64,000 nucleotides of DNA, from contig CM065693.1 in NCBI GenBank assembly GCA_017654935.2, positions 11,716,987 to 11,780,986 on the forward strand, given 5' to 3'. The position numbers were made by a program, and so were the translations under genes. The notes beneath the pieces are model-generated. The model ran no database searches. It was not told the origin of the DNA and saw only the letters and a program-made list of their open reading frames with translations. Position 1 is the first letter of the stretch, and every line of letters starts with the position of its first letter. Shown piece after piece: positions 55,080 to 64,000 of the stretch. Source of the stretch: Phymorhynchus buccinoides (lineage: Eukaryota; Mollusca; Gastropoda; Neogastropoda; Raphitomidae).

Positions 55080-55318
55080 CCCTTTCACCGCCAAAGTCGC
55101 ATTTTAGCACCACAGTAATTTACACCTATGTCACTAAAAGGCATCAAATTGGGGTCTATTATCCAAGGACCCTATTATCTTAGTTATGGGAAGTAAGGAC
55201 AGACCTTATTTTACATATATCACAGAAGAATCCCCAACACTGCAGATGGATTTTGTTCTCTACCCAGGTAAATTTAATGGACAGTTTTGGCTGAAATATG
55301 GCTGGCAGTGAAAGGGTT
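55080..55318 (+). mobile_element. TTAA-type MITE, copy C
   Basis: CCCTTTCACCGCCAAAGTCG to GGCTGGCAGTGAAAGGGTTAA. It is about 240 bp and very similar to copy D. Confidence 0.8.
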
Positions 55319-55324
55319 AAGGCA

Positions 55325-56020
55325 CATTCTCAGCATATTTTCAGCCAGGACCACAAGTCCACGTGACCATACTTACTCATTTTAACTCTTCTAGCACCAT
55401 GTGGTTTTTTGACGTTCTTGTTTGTCCGTTGCATCTCAAACGACAAGAGGAGGGTAACTTGGGGGTGGGGGGGAGTGCGTATGCATTGCTTTAACAAAAC
55501 AAATCACTGACATAAGCTCTGAAAAGAGCAGAGCTTCAGATTGTTTTCAGACTTCGTGGGTCATATGACCCATGACTGCACAATATGAGGGGTCAATTTT
55601 CAAGATGATGGGCCACTTATGTGGCGTAATGGTTTTTGTGGGTGCACACGTGTGTCTGTGTATAAAATATAGACAGTTTATCTAGCAAAACGACTAGAGG
55701 CTAGCACGATACCTTTGGAAAAAGCCAGAACGGAATTCTCATGGAATGGGATGCGCCCTAAGGATTCATCACAAGGTGTTGACATGCGCCATTATTAAAA
55801 AGAATGGGTCAATGACGCAGTTGCACCGACAATCTGAAGCTCTGAAAGAGACAATCACAAAAATTTGTGGAGGAATGTTTTTTATCTGAAGTGAGATGAT
55901 GACAATGAGTCTGAATGGCATTGAAAATTACTATGAGTAGTAGTATTTAAAAAAATATCTGGTCCAGTTTTGTTGTTGTTTGGGGTTTTATTGTTTGATT
56001 ATTACAGTTACAAAATGCCA
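55325..56020. other. Intergenic spacer between two MITE copies
   Basis: Nothing recognisable; no splice-supported exon. Confidence 0.4.
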
Positions 56021-56025
56021 GTGCA

Positions 56026-56271
56026 TTAACCCTTTCACCGCCAAAGTCGCATTTTAGCACCACAGTGATTTAACACCTATGTCACTAAAAAGCATCAAAT
56101 TGGGGTCTAGTATCCAAAGACCCTATTGTTTTAGTTTTGGGCAGTAAGGATAGACCTTGTTTTATATATGTCACAGAAGAATCCCCAATACTGTAGATGG
56201 ATTTTGTTCTCTACCCAGGTAATTTCAATGGGCATTTTTGGCTGAAATATGGCTGGCGGTGAAAAGGTTAA
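56026..56271 (+). mobile_element. TTAA-type MITE, copy D
   Basis: TTAACCCTTTCACCGCC to GGCGGTGAAAAGGTTAA. TTAA at both ends and a CCC start are piggyBac-like features; no transposase is encoded. Confidence 0.82.
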
Positions 56272-56340
56272 TGTAACCAAAAGGCTTATGGCAACCAATC
56301 AAACTATTTAACTTGGCAGCGTTGGGCCCATTTTTATTTG

Positions 56341-57020
<680 letters not shown>

Positions 57021-57332
57021 CTCGCCCTTTTTCTGTCTCTTTGATCTGGTATTTTTGTTGATGCACTTTATGATGCAATTAAGAAAATCTATGTTGTTAT
57101 CTGTGATACAGGGCAGACATTGTTGTATGTAATTATTTCTGTCTTCATTAGTCACAAAAACTTATGGGTCAACTTTTGTTTAATGTTTTTGTGTTGTGTA
57201 AGGTAAACCTGTCATTTAAAACTTGAAAAAAATCAAACACTGGTGTGTGTGGTTAGTTTTTTTTAAACAAACGCATGTAGTTTAATGTAAAACAGTCTTT
57301 TAGCCCCCCAAAAGTGTCCCAAACTAAGTCAC

Positions 57333-57550
57333 AAGTCATAAGTTTCTTTATTGTCCATTGGCATTGTACAACGCACATGGAAACTTGGTCTTCCACCGTG
57401 TAAAAATAAAAATATTAAATAAAAGTATGAAACATAAATTTACATTAACAAATATGTAGCTCTCACACCACACCCAATCATTCATCCGCTCTCCGCTATC
57501 TTGCTCACTCATCATGCAACCCACCACCACTTCCGCCTTCATTTTTCACC
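57333..57550 (+). repeat. Dispersed repeat family R, copy 2
   Basis: It matches 28785-29030 over about 220 bp with few differences. Confidence 0.75.
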
Positions 57551-57849
57551 CTTTCTTTTCTTTTTTCCTTCCTTTCCTCCTTTTTCCTTTGTTCCTTTTC
57601 ACTTTTTTCCCTCCCTACAAACTAACAAAACATCTTGTATAAGCAAAATGACAAAATTCACATTTTTGCCTGCAAGAGAAGATACTTCATTGATGGAAAG
57701 TGCAACCTGCAGTGTCTAGCTTTTTTTCTGTTGTTAAATTGTCTCCCTTATGAGTAAGAATGTGGACACAGTCAGCATAATAATGTATGGCGTGGCTGTC
57801 AAATAAGAAAAATAATATAAAGGGATTGGAGCCAGTGAACTTTCTTTAA

Positions 57850-58404
57850 AGGGGCACCCTGATGGATGAGTTTTTACAAGAAACACGTCCTTATCAACAG
57901 GAAAAGACCCTTTACAAAGATCACAACACTCACTTTGCTCTGCTTTCCCAGAAATCAAGCCGTCAAAAAGGCGATTCCTCCTTGGCGGAGGTGCTGGAAG
58001 TCAAATTCTTTCACCCAAAGAGAAGGCGTTTGCCGTCTCTTTTTGAATGGCCGCCTGTGTTTAGATCAAATCGTTTGCACAAACTTTTCGCAATACAAGC
58101 CTTTTTTTTCTTCCTTTTTTTAATTGTATAAAGTATATCTAAAGGAGTTTCGCTCACTGCAAAGGAAATAGCTCCTTTGTTTTTTTACTGCACTACAAAA
58201 AAAGAAAACGCTTCAACCACAGTGAGTGGCCTCGGCACCCACCCCATCCAAAATGGCTACTATCTCCGCCAAGGAAGGATCGACATTTTGACGGTTTAAT
58301 TTTGAGGAAACCAGAGCAAAGTGAATGTTCCGATCCTTGAAAAGGCTGTCTTTCTGGTGATCTCGACGTGTTTCTTGCAGAAACTCATCCATCAGAGTCC
58401 ACCT
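57850..58404. mobile_element. Long-TIR foldback element (family P), copy 3
   Basis: TTAA at 57846-57849 and 58405-58408 flank AGGGGCACCCTGATGG and CCATCAGAGTCCACCT. The arms of about 150 bp match the other two copies. Confidence 0.78.
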
Positions 58405-58529
58405 TTAAAACATCCACTTAAAATATGGTTTGTCAAGTTTTTATTTCCCATTACAAGTTTTCCTACAATAGCAGAATGTAGCAAAGAATTGTGAATATGT
58501 ATGACTATAATGGTCGAAATACACAGTGT

Positions 58530-58900
58530 TATTTTCCACCCTTTCTCCATGGCAACAGTCATATGCTAGGTATGATATTACTGGCGTATTATACTATCAC
58601 AGGCAAAGCATGAGGCACGCAAGATCCGCCTATTAAACAGTCGCAGCTCTGCAACCCCGACAGATCCCCCCAACTCTTTCTCCTGTCCTCACTGTCAGAG
58701 ATCCTTCCTGGCTCGCATTGGCCTCACTAGCCATATGCAAACTCGTCCAGCATCCTAGCTTTCCACAAGGACGAGCTTCTTTTTTTTCACACAAAAACAA
58801 GGACAAACTGTTGAAGCATGGTCATCATCCCTCGGGACGGACGGACAAACATTATACTACGAGTGGTGCCATGGGGAAAGAGTGAAAAATATCAATATGT
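58530..58900. mobile_element. MITE (CCATGGCAAC palindrome) interrupted by a LINE fragment
   Basis: TTTTCCACCCTTTCTCCATG at the left and CCATGGGGAAAGAGTGAAAA at the right correspond to the two arms of the uninterrupted palindrome at 63464-63556. Confidence 0.6.
58603..58758 (+). pseudogene. Non-LTR retrotransposon C-terminal fragment with a finger-like CPHC motif
   Basis: The frame AKHEARKIRLLNSRS then FSCPHCQRSFLARIGLTSHM ends at TAG. This finger at the extreme C-terminus is typical of a class of LINE ORF2 proteins. The final His is replaced (QTRP), and everything upstream is missing. Confidence 0.65.
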
Positions 58901-59266
58901 GTTTCGACCATAACTGGCTTTTTCATGGAAGAGATGAAGAGAAAGTTGAGTGCTTTAAAGGAAACATGGCTGTTACTAGAAATTTACAAATAATTGATGA
59001 AATTAAGTTTCATTGTTTTTGTGACTATAACATTTGGGGGAGGGGGGGGGGGGTGTATGTGTATTGTGAACATACGTTATTATGGATGTGTGCACACGCA
59101 TATTGTGGGGTTGCTATAAAACTGCTTGTTTCAATTTGTTCATGACGTGCATGTTGTTATTGTTGCATTTTGTTAACAAGTCATTTTGCTCAAGGGCAAG
59201 TTATGGAGTTGTGAAATTAAATTAGAACTGATTACATTTTGGGGTCCGAATCCCAGAGAAAGAGAG

Positions 59267-59271
<5 letters not shown>

Positions 59272-59312
<41 letters not shown>
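59272..59312. repeat. (GA)n microsatellite
   Basis: About 20 GA units after GAGAAAGAGAGACTGA. Confidence 0.95.
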
Positions 59313-59314
<2 letters not shown>

Positions 59315-59646
59315 ATTTAAGAAGTGCAATCTAATGTGTTTGATCATGTTTATGTCATTGACAAGCATTTATAAACAAGCGCACTACATTTAAATACCAA
59401 AGCTTTTTATTTTTGTGATCAACAGGACAAAGTCATAAAGCTATCAGTAGGCATAATTTCATACCAGTCATACACATAACACACACTTACATGCTTACAT
59501 ACACACTTTGCCACACACAAATACTCACACATACGCACATGTATGCACGCAAATACATGCATCCGTGTAACTAAATAGTTTACTCCGTAGAAAGGATATA
59601 GGTGGGTCAGATCAAATATCTTGTTAAATTGGCACGAAAACTATAT

Positions 59647-59864
59647 CAGGGCTCCCAGGGACCCCCATTTGGGGGTCTATGAAGTACTAGAATTCTAGAG
59701 GACCCTTTAAAAGAATGTGCAGGGGGTCCCAGGGATGCCTTAGAAAAAATATTTGAAGCATTTGCAATGTCACTGGGACCCTCTATCCCGCCTCTAGGAT
59801 CCTCTATGCTGTAAGTGAAGGAGTCCCTGGGACCCCTTGTTTTGCGGGACGATTGGGAGCCCTG
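59647..59864 (-). mobile_element. hAT-like MITE, copy 4
   Basis: CAGGGCTCCCAGGGACCCCC to GACGATTGGGAGCCCTG. It has the same ends and length as the three copies in RPL36 introns. Confidence 0.78.
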
Positions 59865-59876
59865 TGTGTACCGTTC

Positions 59877-60182
59877 AATAAAGCGTCAGTGCACTACAGG
59901 CTGTACAAGCACAATACATCATTACGCTTAGTCAAAGACTGTATAGGGGAAGATAAGCATCCGGTCTCTTTTCCCTATATGAGTAGTGAGGACAGAAACA
60001 CTGGTTATGTCCCTTTGAAACAGTACACATTTTACACATCGATAGGCCAGTTGAATTCTCCGTTCAAGTTCCAGTCTGAGTTTTTGGATAGCCTCCACTG
60101 TGAAACGTGTACTGGCCCCACTAACGATAACTCTCATCAGCCCGGTTCGCCGAGCTCTTTAAGTAATCCATTACCCATTTAG
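59877..60182 (+). other. Unassigned open frame of about 100 codons
   Basis: The frame begins inside the MITE end and runs to TAG at 60180-60182. Its composition looks protein-like (YVPLKQYTFYTSIGQLNSPF, FLDSLHCETCTG), without low complexity. I do not recognise it. It could be the last exon of an unseen gene, a fragment of a transposon protein, or chance. Confidence 0.3.
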
Positions 60183-60239
60183 AATATCTTTGGCTTAGTG
60201 CCATTCCCTGTCACGAAACCCAAGACTAGTACACGTTAT

Positions 60240-60480
60240 TGAATCATCACAATATATGTGTGTGTTCCAGACCGAGAGGACGTAAAACACCATTTTTCCT
60301 TCCTTGTTGTTTTTTAAGTCACCGCTACAGCTATCTGTATTAATTTTTTTTAAATCGGGACTTTACTGGTTTCGTACTGCCTCCGGGCATTGCCTCCAGT
60401 ATTGTTCCCACCATATTTGTATTTACAAATGTCCCATATGTGTCTGATTCAGACCAAGAGGACGTAAAACTCCATTTTCT
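60240..60480 (-). repeat. Inverted relative of the 46545-46985 repeat
   Basis: TACTGCCTCCGGGCATTGC, CATATTTGTATTTACAAATG and GAGGACGTAAAAC are the complement of motifs there. Confidence 0.65.
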
Positions 60481-60561
60481 CTCTTGTTGTTTTTTAAAGT
60501 TTGTTTTTGTTTTGTTTTTTAAATCTTAGTATGCATCTAGCGCAACCCCCAAATTATAGAC

Positions 60562-60881
60562 CTACCAGATCACGAGTCAAAATCACGGGTTTCACGGGTT
60601 TTCCCTCTTATAACTGGTAAGACATCTTGTTTTGACCAGGTTTGACTTTCTTTAAAGACACACTGACGCACCACAATTAAGTCCCTTGGTTTGTTTCTGG
60701 GTAGCTGTGACCCACATACAAATGTCCCCAACTTAAAATTGTGGCTGCTCTTTAACATGATGTTTCGTTTTCAATTTGGGGACATTTGTATGGGAGTCAA
60801 ACCTGGTCAAAACAAGATTTGCTACCAGCTATAAGAGGGAAAACACGTGAATCCCGTGATTTTGACACGCGAGCTGGTGGG
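60562..60881. mobile_element. MITE with long inverted ends
   Basis: CTACCAGATCACGAGTCAAA and TTTTCCCTCTTATA, TTTTGACCAGGTTTGAC on the left are mirrored by GTCAAACCTGGTCAAAA, TATAAGAGGGAAAA and GACACGCGAGCTGGTGG on the right. Confidence 0.75.
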
Positions 60882-61152
60882 TCTTTACGGTTTATTGAGA
60901 CGTCGTGACCTAGAACTTTTGAAGATTGAAGTAATTTAACGACAAACACCAAAGGATGAAAGTAGCACGTGTTCATACTGTAAATTATCATAATGTATCG
61001 GTAATTATAATTCGGTTTTCACTTCCTCCGATAGTCTTGCCACTAGGACCAGTCGTGCCAGTTTCTTTTTGAACTTGCCTTCAACTGACGTAACTGAAAA
61101 AAATGAAAAACAGAAACACGTTCATTCTGTACAAATAACATTAGGAACTTGA

Positions 61153-61456
61153 TACTTTATAGTCACAGAGGCGTCTCTGTAAAATTCGGGTTGCTCCCAC
61201 CTGGAGAGGGTGTCGCAGCCAGCAGCACGCCACCCAATTTTTTTATATATTTTTTGCATGCGAGTTTTGTGTGACTGATGAGGAAGGAAAGGGGGGGGGG
61301 GGGGGGTAAATTTTGACCAAATGACAATTTTTTCGTTACCACTGGGTTTAACGTGTGCTAAGTGCATGGGCACACGGGACCTTGTTTTATCGTCTCATCC
61401 GAAAGACTACACGTTCAGACCGTAAGGCCTAGTGCAAAGTGAGAGGAAAAATCCCC
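61153..61456 (+). repeat. Dispersed repeat family G, copy 2
   Basis: It matches 16946-17256 along its length, including the internal poly-G run. Confidence 0.72.
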
Positions 61457-61483
61457 AAACATGCACAATTTGTCTTCTTGATA

Positions 61484-62351
61484 CAGTGGAACCTCCCTTA
61501 TAAGACCTCCCATTGTAAGACCCCCTCCCACATAAGACCTGCTTCTCTGATACATTGCCCTTCTTTGTAAGTATTGAAATTACCTCCCTTATAAGACCTC
61601 CCATTAGAAGACCCCCTCCCACATAAGACCTGCCTCTCTGAGACATTGCCCTTCTTTGTAAGTATTAAAATTACCTCCCAGACCCCCTCCCACATAAGAC
61701 CTGCTTCTCTGAGACATTGCCCTTCTTTGTAAGTATTAAAATTACCTCCTTTATAAGACCTCCCATTAGAAGACCCCCTCCCACATAAGACCTGCGTCTC
61801 TGAGACATTGCCCTTCTTTGTAAGTATTGAAATTACCTCCCTAATAAGACCTCCCATTAGAAGACCCCCTCCCACATAAGACCTGCCTCTCTGAGACATT
61901 GCCCTTCTTTGTAAGTATTAAAATGACCTCCCTTATAGACCTCCCAGACTCCCTCCCACATAAGACCTGCTTCTCTGATACATTGCCCTTCTTTGTAAGT
62001 ATTGAAATTACCTCCCTTAAAGAACTCCCAGACCCCCTCCCACATAAGACCTGCTTCTCTGAAGCATTGCCCTTCTTTGTAAGTATTAAAATGACCTCCC
62101 TTAAAGAACTCCCAGACCCCCTCCCACATAAGACCTGCTTCTCTGAAACATTGCCCTTCTTTGTAAGTATTGAAATTACCTCCCTTATAAGACCTCCCAT
62201 TAGAAGACCCCCTCCCACATAAGACCTGCCTCTCTGAAACATTGCTCTTCTTCGTAAGTATTAAAATTACCTCCCTTAAAAGACCCCTCCCTTCCCTTAT
62301 AAGACCTTCAAAAATCATCCAAAATGAGGTCTTTAGAGGGAGGTTCCACTG
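61484..62351. mobile_element. TA-type MITE (CAGTGGAACCTCCCT ends) with internal tandem array
   Basis: TA flanks both ends (61482-61483 and 62352-62353). The left end is CAGTGGAACCTCCCTTATAA and the right end GAGGGAGGTTCCACTG. Nine internal units carry CTCCCACATAAGACCTGC and TTGCCCTTCTTTGTAAGT, spaced 71, 84 or 91 bp. Confidence 0.85.
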
Positions 62352-62398
62352 TAGTTTATTTGGTGAATCATACTTAACAGCAGCATGGATTGTGCGTA

Positions 62399-62580
62399 CA
62401 GTGGAACCTCCCTATCAAGACCTTGAAAATCAGCACACAAAAAAAGAGTCTTAATAGGGAGGTGGACACTCAGTAGTCCGGATATGAAGGGGGGGGGGGG
62501 GGGGGGGAATCTGTGAAAATATTTTGGGTCGCACTTTGAGGGGTCTTAATAGGGAAGGTTTTAATAGGGGGGTTCCACTG
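62399..62580. mobile_element. TA-type MITE, copy 3
   Basis: CAGTGGAACCTCCCTATCAA to GGGGGGTTCCACTG, flanked by TA on both sides. It contains a poly-G run at about 62490-62508. Confidence 0.8.
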
Positions 62581-62815
62581 TATTTCAATCATCATAGAAT
62601 TGCATCTAAAAGTATAGTTTCTAATAATTATCACAAAATCAGAAGAAAAAAATTGGCCTATAAGCAGTAGACCTAATGTAACTTTCTTCTTTTTTTAAAG
62701 TTGGATTTGTATGTTTTTTTGTTGTTGTTTTTTTGTAACAACCTACTTCTCCCAACAAACAATCAGAAACTATGGGAAGCGTCAACATTGATTATAATTA
62801 TGTAAGTATACTTAC

Positions 62816-62876
62816 CAGAATTTTTTTCTTTGTCTAGTTTCACTTCACTATCTTTCAACTTGGCGTCTGCAATGCT
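62816..62876 (-). CDS. Unidentified gene: Lys/Glu-rich exon
   Basis: 61 nt, acceptor TATATTTCAG, strong donor GTAAGT. It encodes SIADAKLKDSEVKLDKEKNS plus one base. Confidence 0.65.
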
Positions 62877-63964
62877 CTGAAATATAAAAACAATGGTGTA
62901 CATATGCGCGTGCACGCACATACACACACTGTGACGCGCGTGCGTATACACAAACACACATTTAACATCACGTATTTGCATGCCCTCAAGTACCTGTCAG
63001 ATTGGCTATGCAGCACAAATAAGAAGTAACCTGCATTATACGTAAAGTGACATTAAAAAAAAACCATAATGCAATCATTATTGATATTCTCAACTCTACC
63101 CGCCCTCTCCCTCCACTCTGTTTCTCTATGTGTGTGACTGGATCGTTATGAGCGAATGCTTCGTCTAGTGTGGCTTGGCTAGATCCCAGGGATAACCCAA
63201 ATCCAACACTGGACATTGTTCTAGCAAACGTTAACTTTAGAACCCACAATGCATTCATGTGCAGGTCAGCTATTCTAAATATGCTAATAAGTTGTTGACG
63301 TCAGGGTGAAAGTCGTTGACTCATTCAGAAGGGCAAAGAGGGAATGCAGTGTTGCAACTTCACGTTTGGTGAGGGTTATTTTCATGAAACGAAAAGAACG
63401 ACACCTTGGGACTGAAAGCCAGGAACATGACAAGGGGAAGGTAATGGTCTCAATACAGGTTTACATTTTTCATTTTTTTCCCATGGCAACACAGTCACAC
63501 TCGTCATGATATGACTTGCATATCACTGTGTTGCCATGGGGAAAGAGTGAAAAATGTTCACTTGCACAGAGACCTTAAACAACACATCTATTGTGTCAAG
63601 AAACGGAGAGACAGACAGACGAGTTTTACGCTGTGGTGCGGCCAGACTCATGGTGAAGTTCTCGAAGAGAGGCCAACTAGGTAGGAAACGAAAAGAGACA
63701 GACAGACGAGTTTCACACTATGGTTAATACAAATATTGTACTACCGTGGCCTCATGTTCGTAAAGGTTAGCTCCAGGCCCGATCAGACTCATGGGGAAGT
63801 TCTCGAAGAGAGGCCTACTAGGTAGGAAACGGAGAGAAACAGACAGACAGACGGATGGACGAGGCTGTGGTGAACACAAACATTGTATTACCGTGGTCTC
63901 GTGGTCGTACAGGTTGACTCCAGGCCCGGTCAGACTCATGGGGAAGTTCTCAAAGAGAGGCCTA
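62816..63964 (-). CDS. Unidentified gene, internal exons at the window edge
   Basis: Complement. From the right, exon A (63892-63961 or -63964), alternative exon B (63745-63814 or -63817), then exon 62816-62876. A and B both end in phase 0 and the last exon starts in phase 0, giving ...LFENFPMSLTGPGVNLYDHE-TT then SIADAKLKDSEVKLDKEKNS. Borders are GT-AG (GTAATA, GTAGTA and GTAAGT donors). The last exon is lysine/glutamate-rich and likely helical. I cannot name the protein. Upstream exons lie beyond 64000; downstream exons were not identified within the window, and the transposon-rich DNA to the left may be its next intron. Confidence 0.65.
63464..63556. mobile_element. Short perfect-arm palindrome (MITE)
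   Basis: CATTTTTCATTTTTTCCCAT, GGCAACACAGT and the inverted CACTGTGTTGCCATGGGGAA, AGTGAAAAATG. Confidence 0.75.
63645..63690 (-). pseudogene. Degenerate third copy of the A/B exon
   Basis: Complement CTCTTCGAGAACTTCACCAT, GAGTCTGG matches the exon start, then diverges. The acceptor context TTTCCTACCTAG is retained. Confidence 0.7.
63745..63814 (-). CDS. Unidentified gene: exon B (duplicate)
   Basis: It encodes PLFENFPMSLIGPGANLYEH, EAT. The acceptor is CTAGTAG (two possible AGs, 3 nt apart) and the donor GTAGTA. Confidence 0.62.
63892..63961 (-). CDS. Unidentified gene: exon A (duplicate)
   Basis: It encodes PLFENFPMSLTGPGVNLYDH, ETT. The same tandem acceptor; donor GTAATA. Confidence 0.62.
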
Positions 63965-64000
63965 CTAGGTAGGAAACGGAGAGAGAGAGACAGACCGACA

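Noticed and set aside
61498..62318. Gly-rich repeat protein on the minus strand
   Set aside because: It is the translation of the internal array of a TA-type MITE; unit lengths of 71, 84 and 91 bp do not preserve the frame.

Overview
The window is nuclear DNA of an invertebrate animal, most likely a mollusc. It has short exons with GT-AG introns, abundant CA/GT and CT microsatellites, crowds of short palindromic non-autonomous transposons and non-LTR retrotransposon pieces. The mollusc assignment is an inference from this texture and from the protein-level look of the genes; the species cannot be read from the sequence.

Four cellular genes can be supported. (1) The last four coding exons of an MCTP gene (multiple C2 and transmembrane domain protein) on the + strand, 2210-8035. 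(2) A complete ribosomal protein L36 coding sequence on the - strand, three coding exons in 19043-24082, with several transposons in its introns. (3) A C2H2 zinc-finger gene on the + strand, five coding exons in 31113-51600, encoding about 1,227 residues: nine classical fingers, long disordered regions with basophilic kinase-type motifs, and a C2HC finger at each extreme end. (4) Exons of an unidentified gene on the - strand at the right edge (62816-63964), including a duplicated exon pair whose phase suggests mutually exclusive use.

The rest is mobile and repetitive DNA. The largest object lies in intron 1 of the zinc-finger gene. It is a 5'-truncated, frameshifted CR1/Jockey-type reverse transcriptase in which one 87-bp (29-codon) piece, from just before the LSGRTQ segment to the SGIPQGS motif, has been amplified to 95 tandem copies over 8.2 kb. 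The array remains stop-free for long stretches on both strands. Three other unrelated elements in the window (at 5581-6368, 6815-7600 and 61484-62351) also carry private internal tandem arrays, so internal amplification of transposons looks like a recurring process here.

A second recurring process is the presence of decayed copies of exon ends, with splice donors kept, just downstream of the parent exon (zinc-finger exons 2 and 4, and probably an MCTP exon). Several dispersed families with terminal inverted repeats are present in two to four copies, including TTAA-flanked (piggyBac-like), TA-flanked (Tc1/mariner-like) and CAGGG-ended (hAT-like) types. No tRNA, rRNA or CRISPR array was found.
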